A stretch of DNA of 64,000 nucleotides from Tomitella biformata AHU 1821 (GTDB lineage Bacteria; Actinomycetota; Actinomycetes; Mycobacteriales; Mycobacteriaceae), in assembly GCF_000524475.1 (NCBI RefSeq), contig NZ_BAVQ01000043.1:164331-228330 (forward strand), in the 5' to 3' direction. Below are positions 27,780 to 35,843 of the stretch, in pieces (position 1 is the stretch's first letter; each line of letters opens with the position of its first letter). The position numbers and the translations under genes are program-made. The notes beneath the pieces were generated by a model that worked only from the letters and a program-made list of their open reading frames with translations, ran no database searches and was not told the DNA's origin.

Positions 27780-28520
27780 TCATTTGACTGTGGCCATGTC
27801 GGCGCGGCCCAGGTAGGCCTCACGCAGACCCACCCGATCCGTAATCTCCGCGACCGGCTTATCCATCACAACCCTGCCCATGTCGATCACCGTCATGTGA
27901 TCGGCCACCGACAACGCCGTGTCGACCTCCTGCTCCACCAACAGCACCGCGAGGCCGCTCTGCTTGAGCAGCTCCACCTGCCGCATCACGTCCTTGACGA
28001 TCACCGGGGCGAGTCCGCCGGACGGCTCGTCGAGGAGCAGCACCCGCGGCTTCGACATCAGCGCCTGCCCGATCGCCAGCATCTGTTGCTGGCCACCCGA
28101 CATCGCCCCCGCGAGCAGGGTCTTGCGCTCCGCCAGCATCGGGAACATGTCGTAGACCTCGTGGAGCGCGGCGGCCTGCCTCTTCTTGGAGAACCGCTGC
28201 GAGAAGCCGCCGAGGATCAGATTCTGGTCCACCGTCTGCTCCCGGAAGACCTTCTTGCCCTCCTGGACATACGCCAGGCCCGCGCCGACGCGCTTGTGCG
28301 CGGGCATCGACGTGATGTCGCTGCCCTCGAGGATGATCTTCCCAGCCGTGGCCTTGTTCAGCCCCGAGATCGCGCGCAGGGTCGTGGACTTGCCTGCACC
28401 GTTGCGGCCCAGCAGCGCGGTGATCTTGCCCGGCCACACCTGCACGCTCACGTCCGTGACGACGCGGATGTCGCCGTAGCCTGCAGCCACGTGCTCAACC
28501 GTCAATCCTGTTGCGCCCAT
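27780..28520 (-). CDS. LIV-type ABC transporter ATPase, LivF-like
   Basis: The ATPase of 246 residues from ATG at 28520 has Walker A GRNGAGKS, signature MSGGQQQMLAIGQALM and Walker B LLLDEPSGGLAP, as in LivF of branched-chain amino acid importers. It is the last gene of a four-gene minus-strand operon. The ATG shares one base with the stop of the fused permease-ATPase gene (TAATG). The operon sits among HIP-degradation genes with a KstR2-type operator upstream. A cargo derived from steroid, rather than amino acids, is therefore plausible though unproved. Confidence 0.88.
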   Translation of the reverse strand: MGATGLTVEHVAAGYGDIRVVTDVSVQVWPGKITALLGRNGAGKSTTLRAISGLNKATAGKIILEGSDITSMPAHKRVGAGLAYVQEGKKVFREQTVDQNLILGGFSQRFSKKRQAAALHEVYDMFPMLAERKTLLAGAMSGGQQQMLAIGQALMSKPRVLLLDEPSGGLAPVIVKDVMRQVELLKQSGLAVLLVEQEVDTALSVADHMTVIDMGRVVMDKPVAEITDRVGLREAYLGRADMATVK

Positions 28521-30319
28521 TAGGAGCTCACCTCTTCCACACTGATCCCCAGGTACTCGGTGAGTACCCGCGGGTTCGTCTCGATCTCGTCCGGGGTACC
28601 TTCGGCGATGACCTGGCCCTGCGCCAGCACGTAGATCACGTCCGAGAGCTTGAGCACCAGGTCGAAGTTGTGCTCGACCAGCACCACGGTGGAGCCGGCC
28701 GCGCGGATCTGGCGCACCAGCTCCGCCAGCCGCACGATCTCGTGCTCGTCGAGCCCCGAGGCGATCTCGTCGAGCAGCAGCAGCCCGGGCCGGGCCACCA
28801 CGGCGCGCGCCAGCTCGAGGAGTCGGCGGTTGCCGAGCGGCAGGTCCGATGCCTTCTCGTGGGCCTGCTCCGCGAGGCCCACCAGCTCGAGCACGCGCAT
28901 CGCCTCGAAGTGGTCCTCGTGCTTGACCTTCCAGTACTTCGGCAGCCGCAGGATCGACGCCAGCATCGAGACCCGGTCCGTGGTGTAGCGGCCGGTCTGC
29001 ACAGCCTCGAGGACCGTGATCTCCTCCGGGATGTTCGGGGTCTGGAACGTGCGGGCCACCCCGCGCCGCGCCACGGCGTCCGAGGTGAGCGTCTGCAGCT
29101 CTCCGTCGCCGAGGCGGATCACGCCGGCGTCGGAGCGGTAGAACCCGCCGATCATGTTCATCAGCGTCGTCTTGCCGGAGCCGTTGGGCCCGATCAGCGC
29201 GGTGATCTGCCCCGGCAGCGCCGTCAGCTCGACCCCGTTGAGCGCCTTGTTGCCGCCGAACGACTTCTCCAGTCCGCTGACCACAAGCTTCTCGCCGGCA
29301 ATCGCCTGCTCCGGCAACGCATCTCCCGGCCGCGCCGTGGGCGTCGGCGGCGCCCAGCCCGCCATGCGGTCGAGCTTCGCGATGCCGAGCTTCGCGTACT
29401 TCGCGAGGCCGCCGCTGAGCAGCACGCCGCCGACGATCAGGAAGATGCCGTAGAAGATCAGGGCGTAGTCCTGAAACTCGGTGGACTGGTTGGGCCCGAA
29501 CTGCATGATCAGCGCACCGGCGAACGCGCCGTACACGCTGGCGGAGCCGCCGAGGATGCTCGCTGCGAGGACCGTCATCGCAATGGTGAAGCTGAAGGAC
29601 AGCGGCGAGATATACAGGTCGAGGTTCGCGAACAGCGCGCCCGCCAGCCCGGCCGGGATCGCGCCAATCGCGAAGGCGGTCAGCTTCATTCGGTACACGG
29701 AGATGCCCTGCGCCGACGCGAGGATGGGGCTCTGCTTGAGTGTGCGGAACGCGACGCCGTGCCGGGAGACCACGAGGTTCCGGAACACCGCGAACCACGC
29801 GATCATGACCACGACGACGACGATGTAGAACGCCTCGGTGCTGATGGTGCCGCCGAACAGGGTGGCCGGGACCATGCCCGTGAGGCCGTTCTGCCCGCCG
29901 GTCTGCACGCTGAAGATCGAGAGCACGTCCGGGATCAGGAGCACTAGGAAGAACGAGGTCATCGCGAGCGACCAGCTGCCCAGCCTAAGTGCGGGGATGC
30001 CGGTGACCACGCCGACGACGAGCGCGACGGCGGAGGCCACGATGATCTGCAGGAACAGGTCGGTGTGCCCGTGCACGGACATCAGCCCCGCGACGTAGGC
30101 GCCGGCCGCGTACATCGCGGCTTGGCCCATCGCCAGCTCACCGGCGTAGCCGAGGCTGAGGTTCAAACCGCTGACCACCAGCGCCAGGATGCAGGCGAGC
30201 TGCAAGTTTCGCGTCGTGCCGTAGTCCAGCCCGAGCATGGGCAGGAAGATCAGGAGAACACCGAGCGCCAGTGGGAACACCCAGCTGGGGATCCGGCGGA
30301 TTACCAACCACATACCCAT
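28520..30319 (-). CDS. LIV-type ABC transporter, fused LivM permease and LivG ATPase
   Basis: The single chain of 599 residues joins a permease to an ATPase. Residues 1-310 form about ten hydrophobic helices, including the conserved cytoplasmic loop region FRTLKQSPILASAQGISV and ANLDLYISPLSFSFTIAM. The ATPase (about residues 350-599) carries Walker A GPNGSGKTTLM, signature region LPLGNRRLLELARAV and Walker B LLLLDEIASGLD. The signature LPLGNRR and Asp-Glu-Ile in Walker B deviate from the usual LSxGQ and DEP. It ends coupled to the LivF gene and starts two bases after the LivH stop. It must pair with LivH and LivF to form the importer core. Confidence 0.88.
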   Translation of the reverse strand: MGMWLVIRRIPSWVFPLALGVLLIFLPMLGLDYGTTRNLQLACILALVVSGLNLSLGYAGELAMGQAAMYAAGAYVAGLMSVHGHTDLFLQIIVASAVALVVGVVTGIPALRLGSWSLAMTSFFLVLLIPDVLSIFSVQTGGQNGLTGMVPATLFGGTISTEAFYIVVVVVMIAWFAVFRNLVVSRHGVAFRTLKQSPILASAQGISVYRMKLTAFAIGAIPAGLAGALFANLDLYISPLSFSFTIAMTVLAASILGGSASVYGAFAGALIMQFGPNQSTEFQDYALIFYGIFLIVGGVLLSGGLAKYAKLGIAKLDRMAGWAPPTPTARPGDALPEQAIAGEKLVVSGLEKSFGGNKALNGVELTALPGQITALIGPNGSGKTTLMNMIGGFYRSDAGVIRLGDGELQTLTSDAVARRGVARTFQTPNIPEEITVLEAVQTGRYTTDRVSMLASILRLPKYWKVKHEDHFEAMRVLELVGLAEQAHEKASDLPLGNRRLLELARAVVARPGLLLLDEIASGLDEHEIVRLAELVRQIRAAGSTVVLVEHNFDLVLKLSDVIYVLAQGQVIAEGTPDEIETNPRVLTEYLGISVEEVSS

Positions 30320-30321
30320 GG

Positions 30322-31179
30322 TCAGACCACCCTTTCTGTGACTTTGCCGAATAGGCCCGCGGGGCGGAGCATGAGGATGCCGATCAACACCACGAACACC
30401 GAGATGTTGCTGTACTGCGAACCGAGCTGATAGGTCGCGAACGCCTCGATCAATCCGACCGAGAGTCCCCCGATCAACGCGCCATAGAGCGAGCCGAATC
30501 CGCCGATGGCTAGCGCCACAAAGCCTTTCAGCGCCAATGACGTGCCGAGGGTGGCAACGGCGAACGTTTTCGGGCCCACCAGCAGGCCGAGCAGGCCCGC
30601 GATCGCGCCCGAGGCGACGAACGCCATGAACATGAACTTGCGGACGTTGATGCCCTTGAGCTTCGCCGCCTCCTCGTCCTGCGAGAGCCCGATCAGCGCC
30701 AGGCCGTAGCGGCTCATCTTCGTGAACCGGGACAGCACCACCACCAGCACGACTGCGCTGAGCAACAGCACGATCTCCGCCGGGTAGGTGCGGCCGCCGA
30801 GGATCTCGACGACGTTATTGGAGGCGAAGAAGGGCACGTCGAGGGGATCGCGGCCCCAGAGCAGCTGGGTGACGCCGTCGAGCAGGACCGAGACGCCGAG
30901 GGTGGTGACCAGCAGCGACCGGTGGTCCTTGACCGGGCGGACCGCGAGGACCTCCTCGAGGCCCGCGATGATCATCACCACCAAGGCGGCGAGCACCGCG
31001 ACGACGAGCACCGGGAGCTCGAGCGTCACCAGCCCCGTGTACGCGACGAACGTGCCCATCATCATCAACTGCGCGTGCGCGAAGTTGAAGGACTTCGAGG
31101 AGATGTAGACGATGTTGTACCCGATCGCCACCAGTGCGTAAACCGCGCCGAGCGCGAGACCTGACCACACTAGAGTCAT
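30322..31179 (-). CDS. LIV-type ABC transporter permease, LivH-like
   Basis: The 285-residue polytopic protein begins GLALGAVYALVAIGYNIVYI, the typical LivH N-terminus, and contains the conserved cytoplasmic segment MSRYGLALIGLSQDEEAAKLKGINV. About eight transmembrane helices are visible. It lies between the binding-protein gene (two bases upstream) and the fused permease-ATPase, completing a standard LIV importer operon. Confidence 0.88.
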   Translation of the reverse strand: MTLVWSGLALGAVYALVAIGYNIVYISSKSFNFAHAQLMMMGTFVAYTGLVTLELPVLVVAVLAALVVMIIAGLEEVLAVRPVKDHRSLLVTTLGVSVLLDGVTQLLWGRDPLDVPFFASNNVVEILGGRTYPAEIVLLLSAVVLVVVLSRFTKMSRYGLALIGLSQDEEAAKLKGINVRKFMFMAFVASGAIAGLLGLLVGPKTFAVATLGTSLALKGFVALAIGGFGSLYGALIGGLSVGLIEAFATYQLGSQYSNISVFVVLIGILMLRPAGLFGKVTERVV

Positions 31180-31181
31180 AG

Positions 31182-32399
31182 TTACGCTCCCCCGGCCGCA
31201 GGATTGCCGAATTGGCCGTTGAGCAATAGCGACGGCGAGATGTACGTGAACGTCGCCGAGTCCGGGCTGGAACTGTGGTCGGTGGCGCTGTAGTTCGGCA
31301 CGGGGACCATCGCCGTCTCGGCGCTCTCCTGCACCTGCGGGTCCTCGATGGCCTCGACGAGCTCCTCGAGGTTGGTATTGCCAGCCTTCGCCGCGGCTGC
31401 CGCAACCATCGGGATGGCATCGAAGGACTGGGCGACGATCAGCGTGGACTCGATCTTGCCGAGGTCGGCCATTGTCGCGACCGCGTTGTTGACCAGGACG
31501 TTGTCCGCGTCGAACGAGGTGGACTGGAAGACCTGCATGATCACGTTCTCCGCCTCCTTCACGCCAAGGAAGCCGGCGGGGGCGGGCGTGGCGATCGAGG
31601 ACGTGCCGGCGATGGAGTTGTTGCCGATCAGCGGCACCTCCCAGCCGAGGCGCTCAAGACTCTTGAGCAGGTAGCCCAAGGGCGCGCCGTAGGCGTCGAC
31701 AATGAGCGCCTTCGCGCCGGAGTTCTTCAGCGACTGCAGCTGCGCGGTCATGTCCAGCGCCGCCGTGTCGTACTCCTGGCTCTGGGCAACCTTGACCTTG
31801 ACGGCTTCCAGCGCGGATACCATCTCCGCACCGAACAGCTCGCCATAGGAACTGCTTCCGTGGATAACGCCGACGTCCTGCAGGCCCTCGCCGGCGACAT
31901 ACTCCGCGATGCCTGCGGCGTAGGTCGCCGCACTCGGCGAGATATCGAAGTTGTAGGGCGCAGACTCAGGATTCGAGCCGTTATCGGTGGGGCTCATCGA
32001 GAACGAGAGGATCTTGTTCCGCGTCAAGATCGGCACTGTCGCCGCCGCGATCGTCGACGCGCCGGTGTTGATGTAGAGGTCCGGATGGCTCTTACCGGCC
32101 GCAATCTCCCACAGCTTCGAGACCGCGATGGTGGGGTCGCCGCCGTCGTCGAGCACGGTCACCCTCACCTGGCGGCCATCGATGCCGCCGTCCTTCTCGT
32201 TGACGATCTGCGCGCTGGCCTGCACCGCCAGGACGGAGGTCTTCGCGTTCTTCGCCAACTGGTCCGGCCCGCTGACCGCCGCCGCGACATAGACGTTGAA
32301 CGTGTCATCCGAGACGCCGTCGGACCCACCGGCGCAACCCCCGAGGGTCAAGCTCGCGACGCCCACGAGGGCGACCGCAGGCAACTTCCACTTCTTCAC
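31182..32399 (-). CDS. LIV-type ABC transporter substrate-binding lipoprotein
   Basis: The protein of about 405 residues begins at GTG 32399 after a TGGAG site. Its lipoprotein signal KKWKLPAVALVGVASLTLGGC is followed by a mature type I periplasmic-binding fold: GGIDGRQVRVTVLDDGGDP and DVGVIHGSSSYGELFG, then a domain ending VPNYSATDHSS. This is the family that binds branched-chain amino acids, amides, aromatic acids and other carboxylates. The first codon of the operon lies 126 bases from a KstR2-type palindrome. The ligand cannot be deduced from sequence; HIP or another steroid-derived acid is the contextual suggestion. Confidence 0.85.
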   Translation of the reverse strand: MKKWKLPAVALVGVASLTLGGCAGGSDGVSDDTFNVYVAAAVSGPDQLAKNAKTSVLAVQASAQIVNEKDGGIDGRQVRVTVLDDGGDPTIAVSKLWEIAAGKSHPDLYINTGASTIAAATVPILTRNKILSFSMSPTDNGSNPESAPYNFDISPSAATYAAGIAEYVAGEGLQDVGVIHGSSSYGELFGAEMVSALEAVKVKVAQSQEYDTAALDMTAQLQSLKNSGAKALIVDAYGAPLGYLLKSLERLGWEVPLIGNNSIAGTSSIATPAPAGFLGVKEAENVIMQVFQSTSFDADNVLVNNAVATMADLGKIESTLIVAQSFDAIPMVAAAAAKAGNTNLEELVEAIEDPQVQESAETAMVPVPNYSATDHSSSPDSATFTYISPSLLLNGQFGNPAAGGA

Positions 32400-32657
32400 C
32401 GTGACTCCATTCATTCCGTCCGGCGGGCCGCACTGGCCCAGGTACGGCCAAGGACGGTGACAGTCGTCACCCACCGGCAATGGCCGAGAGCAAAGCTATA
32501 CCCGAAGCAAGCGCTCGGTCAAACCCAAGCGAGCGCTTGGCGAATGGGTCATGCGAGAGGTGGTAAAGGCACAAGAAGGCACCCCGAATCTCGCCTCAAC
32601 TCGCACTCTCGCGAGTGGAGTTTCTGCAGATCGGAGCGCCTTCTCAGGTGATTCGCA
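32400..32657. other. Regulatory gap upstream of the LIV importer operon
   Basis: This 258-base gap holds the importer promoter. It contains the KstR2-type palindrome at 32525-32540 and, 22 bases closer to the operon, a degenerate match AGCAAGCGCTCGGT (32506-32519, one mismatch to AnCAAGnnCTTGnT). A short inverted repeat CACTC-TCGC-GAGTG lies near 32613. No gene is seen. Confidence 0.6.
32525..32540. promoter_or_regulatory. KstR2-type operator upstream of the LIV importer operon
   Basis: CCAAGCGAGCGCTTGG has perfect 7-bp arms around a 2-base centre, with the core CAAGC-GAGC-GCTTG. It shares arms and spacing with the palindromes in front of the HIP genes. The fit to the published AnCAAGnnCTTGnT is imperfect, so assignment to KstR2 or its paralogue is inferred. 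Confidence 0.65.
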
Positions 32658-33464
32658 CTAGGGGTTGAGCGGGCGGTTGGTCCAGCTCCCGTCCGGGCGC
32701 GCGAACCAGCCGCCCGCGGCGTGGCTGCCGCCGTCCACGTGCACCGTCGTGCCGGTGACGAAACGGGACAACTCCGACGCGAGGAACAGTGCGGGGCCCG
32801 CCACGTCCGCCGGCTGCCCGGGGCCGCCAAGCGGCGCCCACTGGGGCCAGCGGTGCCGATCCTCTTCCGCGACGAGCCGCTCGTACGGGACCTGCGGGGT
32901 CTCGACGAGGTCGGGGGCGATGGCGTTGACCCGGATACCGTGGCGCCCCACCTCGAGCCCCAGGCTGCGGGTGAAGTGCCGCACCGCCGCCTTATAGGTG
33001 GAGTACACCACGTGGCCGGGGATGCCGCGGTGCGCCTCGACGGTGGTCAGGTTGATGATGGACCCGCCCCGCCCGCGCTCGATCATCCCGGGCAGCACCG
33101 CGTGGGTCACGCGCAGGACGTGGCCGAGGTTGACCTCCCCGATGCCCTGCCATTCGCCGGCGTCCGCGTCGGCGAAATTGAGTGGCGGCCTGACGAAGTC
33201 GCCGACGTTGTTCACCAGGATGTCCGCCTGGTGCTCCGCGAGGCGCAGCGCCACGTCACGGTCGGTGACGTCGGCGACGACTGCCGTCACGCCCGGGACC
33301 TCGCGCGCCAGGGCCGCCGCGGCGGCCGCGTCCACGTCGACCAGCACCACCTTCGCCTCGTGCGCGGCGAACAGCCTGGTGATTGCCGCCCCGATCCCGT
33401 TGGCGCCGCCGGTGACGATCGCCGTCCGGCCCGCGAGAAGCGGCCCGGACATCTCGGTGGTCAT
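32658..33464 (-). CDS. Short-chain dehydrogenase/reductase
   Basis: The SDR of 268 residues has the NAD(P) loop TGGANGIGAAITRLF, NNVG near residue 85 and catalytic YSTYK (GHVVYSTYKAAV). The usual catalytic serine appears replaced by threonine (INLTTVEAHRG). It ends THVDGG-type (VHVDGGSHAAGGW). The ATG shares a base with the upstream NmrA-like gene stop (TGATG), so the two form an operon behind the palindrome at 34412. A hydroxysteroid or hydroxyacyl substrate fits the setting but is not shown. Confidence 0.8.
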   Translation of the reverse strand: MTTEMSGPLLAGRTAIVTGGANGIGAAITRLFAAHEAKVVLVDVDAAAAAALAREVPGVTAVVADVTDRDVALRLAEHQADILVNNVGDFVRPPLNFADADAGEWQGIGEVNLGHVLRVTHAVLPGMIERGRGGSIINLTTVEAHRGIPGHVVYSTYKAAVRHFTRSLGLEVGRHGIRVNAIAPDLVETPQVPYERLVAEEDRHRWPQWAPLGGPGQPADVAGPALFLASELSRFVTGTTVHVDGGSHAAGGWFARPDGSWTNRPLNP

Positions 33465-34375
33465 CAGGCTCCGGCCCTGGTCAGCGCCACCATCTCGGTG
33501 ATCGCCCGGGGCGCGTCGCCCTGCGTGTAGCCGAGCGCCGCTGTCTCGGCCGGGTCCGTCTCATAGGAGATGGTGTTGCCGCGGCCCTGCACGATGAAGG
33601 GGTCCGGGAGCATCGGATGCGCCTCGTCGCGCTCGACGAGCGTGATGGAGCTGCCCGCGGCGTCGAAGATCATCTGGAAGTACTCGCGGAACGCGAGGTT
33701 CGCGTCGCCCAGCAGGTATGCCGTGCCGGTCTCGGCGTTGTCCAGCGCGCCCCGGACGGACTCGGCGAGCGAGCGTACCGACATGTAGTTGGTGCCACCC
33801 GCGGGGGTGAAGTTCGGGATCTCAGGCATCGTGCCGTCGGCCCACGCGAGGAATCGCCCGATGCGGGCCATGGAGGGGCCGGGGGTGACGCCCAGGATAT
33901 TCGGCGCGTTGAGTGTGGAGACCGTGAACTGGTGATCGCCCAGATCGCGGGCCCGCTCGTCGGCCAGCGCGCGGGCGCGGACGTAGTCGTTGGTCTCGAC
34001 CAGCCCGGGCAGGATCTGGTGGTAGTAGCTGCCGATCTGGACGAAGTTCGGGACGCCGGCCTCCTTGGCCAGTGCGGCGAAGCGGGGCACGCCGCCGATC
34101 TGCATCTTCTCCCAGAACTCGGCCCTGTCGGCGTCTGCGGGGATGTGGCGGATGTCGTTGCCGGCCGCGAAGACGATGCCCTCGAACGGGGCGAGGTCCG
34201 CGGCGGTGAAGCCGCCCTCGCTGTAGTCGCCCAGCAGGACGGGGAACTCGCTGGCGACCGTGCCGCTCGCCGGCGCGGTGCGCGCGGCCACCGTCACGTC
34301 GTCCCCCCGCTCGCGCAGTACGGCCGCGATCTCCGTGCCGATCATGCCCGTGCCACCGATGATCAGTGTCTTCAT
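33464..34375 (-). CDS. NAD-dependent epimerase/NmrA-like Rossmann protein
   Basis: The protein of 303 residues from ATG at 34375, preceded by GAGGAGA, starts MKTLIIGGTGMIGTEIAAVL. This is an extended-SDR or atypical SDR nucleotide loop. The expected YxxxK is replaced by a less clear YYHQI region (GSYYHQILPG), as in atypical SDRs. It is the first gene of a two-gene operon and divergent from a KstR2-like TetR gene, each promoter having its own palindrome. The substrate is unknown. Confidence 0.75.
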   Translation of the reverse strand: MKTLIIGGTGMIGTEIAAVLRERGDDVTVAARTAPASGTVASEFPVLLGDYSEGGFTAADLAPFEGIVFAAGNDIRHIPADADRAEFWEKMQIGGVPRFAALAKEAGVPNFVQIGSYYHQILPGLVETNDYVRARALADERARDLGDHQFTVSTLNAPNILGVTPGPSMARIGRFLAWADGTMPEIPNFTPAGGTNYMSVRSLAESVRGALDNAETGTAYLLGDANLAFREYFQMIFDAAGSSITLVERDEAHPMLPDPFIVQGRGNTISYETDPAETAALGYTQGDAPRAITEMVALTRAGA

Positions 34376-34411
34376 ATCTCTCCTCAGCTTGGCCATGGTG
34401 ACTGGCCTGGG

Positions 34412-34433
34412 CAATCAAGCATTTGCTTGATTG
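34412..34433. promoter_or_regulatory. KstR2-type operator of the NmrA/SDR operon
   Basis: A 22-bp palindrome with perfect 10-bp arms (CAATCAAGCA and complement) around TT lies 37 bases upstream of the NmrA-like gene. The core is CAAGC-ATTT-GCTTG. Confidence 0.8.
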
Positions 34434-34534
34434 TGACGTGGCAAGTGTCACAAGCCTGTGCGGTCTTGTCAATCAGTAGGTCCATTGTCCGCAGGCCAGT
34501 AGGATTACCCCTGGCTGCGCTAGAGTCAGCAGGA

Positions 34535-34552
34535 ATCTAGCGCTTGCTAGAT
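34535..34552. promoter_or_regulatory. Palindromic operator of the second TetR gene
   Basis: ATCTAGCGCTTGCTAGAT has 7-bp arms around GCTT, core CTAGC-GCTT-GCTAG. It is a close variant of the other palindromes and lies 22 bases before the TetR start codon, suggesting autoregulation. Confidence 0.75.
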
Positions 34553-34574
34553 CTCTGGAACAGAGAGGCACACC

Positions 34575-35243
34575 GTGGGACTGTCCCGGCGCGACGAGAT
34601 CCTGCTGCACGCCGCGAGGCTATTCAGCGAGAAGGGGGTCGCGGCGACGACGGTCCGCGACATCGCGGAGGAGGTCGGCATACTCTCCGGCAGCCTGTAC
34701 CACTACTTCGCCGCCAAAGACTCGATCGCCTATGCCATCGTGATCGCGTTCATCGACGACCTCAACGCGAAGTACGAGCGCGCCAAGGTCGCGGGCGAGT
34801 CCGCGCGGGAGCGACTGGACCGGATGGTCGCCGCGTCGTTCGAGGCCGCCATCGCCCACCCCTACGCGACGGAGATCTACCAGAACGAGGGGCTGGCCGC
34901 GTTGGGCGGGGACGTCGAGCGCATGCGGACGGCGGTCGAGGTGTCGAACCGACACTGGGCGGGCGCCGTGGCCCAGGGCGTCTCCGGTGGGGAGCTACGG
35001 GCAGACGTGGACGCCGCGCAGTTCCACCGCATGCTGCGCGAGTCAGTGTGGACGACGGTGCGATTCAATCGCGTGTCGCTCCCCGAGCTCGCGGACCAGC
35101 TGCGCCGTGACACCATCGCGGTCTTCCTCGACGGGTTCACGGCGCGAGCCGACGCCCCGGACCCCGAGGATCCGCTGGCCAAGCTCCAGCACGATGTGGT
35201 GGAGCTGCAGCGGATGCTCACGGAGTTACGCGACCGGGCCTAG
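34575..35243 (+). CDS. KstR2-like TetR-family regulator (paralogue)
   Basis: The TetR protein of 222 residues has a helix-turn-helix reading GVAATTVRDIAEEVGILSGSLYHYF. Its recognition helix segment GILSGSLYH is identical to that of KstR2 encoded at 37010. The ligand domain differs. It is divergent from the NmrA/SDR operon, with separate palindromes in front of each. Its end overlaps the convergent SnoaL-like gene by four bases. It probably controls the neighbouring operons, and possibly shares sites with KstR2; the inducer is unknown. Confidence 0.83.
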   Translation: MGLSRRDEILLHAARLFSEKGVAATTVRDIAEEVGILSGSLYHYFAAKDSIAYAIVIAFIDDLNAKYERAKVAGESARERLDRMVAASFEAAIAHPYATEIYQNEGLAALGGDVERMRTAVEVSNRHWAGAVAQGVSGGELRADVDAAQFHRMLRESVWTTVRFNRVSLPELADQLRRDTIAVFLDGFTARADAPDPEDPLAKLQHDVVELQRMLTELRDRA

Positions 35244-35728
35244 GTCCGGACGCCCGCGGCGAACACTCCGCGGCCCTCCTCGCCGCCGTCGAGCACCCGG
35301 CTCTTGCGCACCTGCACGCGCCAGCCCTCCGCGGTGCGCACGAACTCCCACCGGTTCGCAGTGACGCGGCTGATGTTGTAGCCCTTGCCGTCCTTGCGCT
35401 GGAAGATCAGCTGGGTGTGGGTGGTGCCGACGGCGGTGTCGCCGTCCACGACGATGTAGGCGGGGCTCATCACATGCCCACAGCCATTGTGGATATACCC
35501 CTGATGCGCGTCGGACAACACCATCGCGTGGATCTCGGCACGGCTGTTCATCGCCCCGGTGTCCACGTCGTAGACGCCATCCTCGGTCCAGCGGGCAGCG
35601 ACCTCGGGCGCGGAGCCGCTATCGACGGCGGGTCCGTAGCTGTACATGAGGGCCTGGATCTCGTTGTGGTCCTCGAGCAGGCGCAACCGGGTCTCAAGCG
35701 CGGAAAATCGGGCTTCGATGTCTGTCAT
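35240..35728 (-). CDS. SnoaL/NTF2-like protein (SnoaL_4 type)
   Basis: The cone-shaped NTF2-like protein of 162 residues from ATG at 35728 includes LEDHNEIQALMYSYGPAVD, WTEDGVYDV, and a His-containing NGCGHVMS stretch. Its Tyr-x4-Asp spacing (YGPAVD) with later His residues recalls the catalytic set of bile-acid 7-alpha-dehydratase BaiE, a SnoaL_4 member. This suggests a dehydratase or isomerase on a steroid-like substrate, but the family is functionally diverse and the similarity is by motif only. Confidence 0.7.
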   Translation of the reverse strand: MTDIEARFSALETRLRLLEDHNEIQALMYSYGPAVDSGSAPEVAARWTEDGVYDVDTGAMNSRAEIHAMVLSDAHQGYIHNGCGHVMSPAYIVVDGDTAVGTTHTQLIFQRKDGKGYNISRVTANRWEFVRTAEGWRVQVRKSRVLDGGEEGRGVFAAGVRT

Positions 35729-35791
35729 GAAATCGATTAGACCGCAGAGTCCGAATCCGCAGGCCCGCTGTCTCACCGGTCGGTAAACGAA

Positions 35792-35830
35792 CAACGGGCA
35801 GGCACCGTCGAACCTGGTGCCTGCCCGTTG
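35792..35830. terminator. Terminator of fadA6
   Basis: A perfect 15-bp stem (CAACGGGCAGGCACC and complement) with a 9-nt loop begins 14 bases after the minus-strand fadA6 stop. On that strand it is followed by TTCGTTT. Confidence 0.8.
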
Positions 35831-35843
35831 CGGTCTGCGTGTG

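Noticed and set aside
28521..29798. An extended open frame upstream of the LivF ATPase
   Set aside because: It is in a different frame from the fused permease-ATPase that occupies this region; real LivF sequence starts at 28520.
32506..32519. AGCAAGCGCTCGGT as an independent KstR2 operator
   Set aside because: It has one mismatch and a broken right arm, and is weaker than the neighbouring palindrome. It is mentioned under the gap but not counted among the six.
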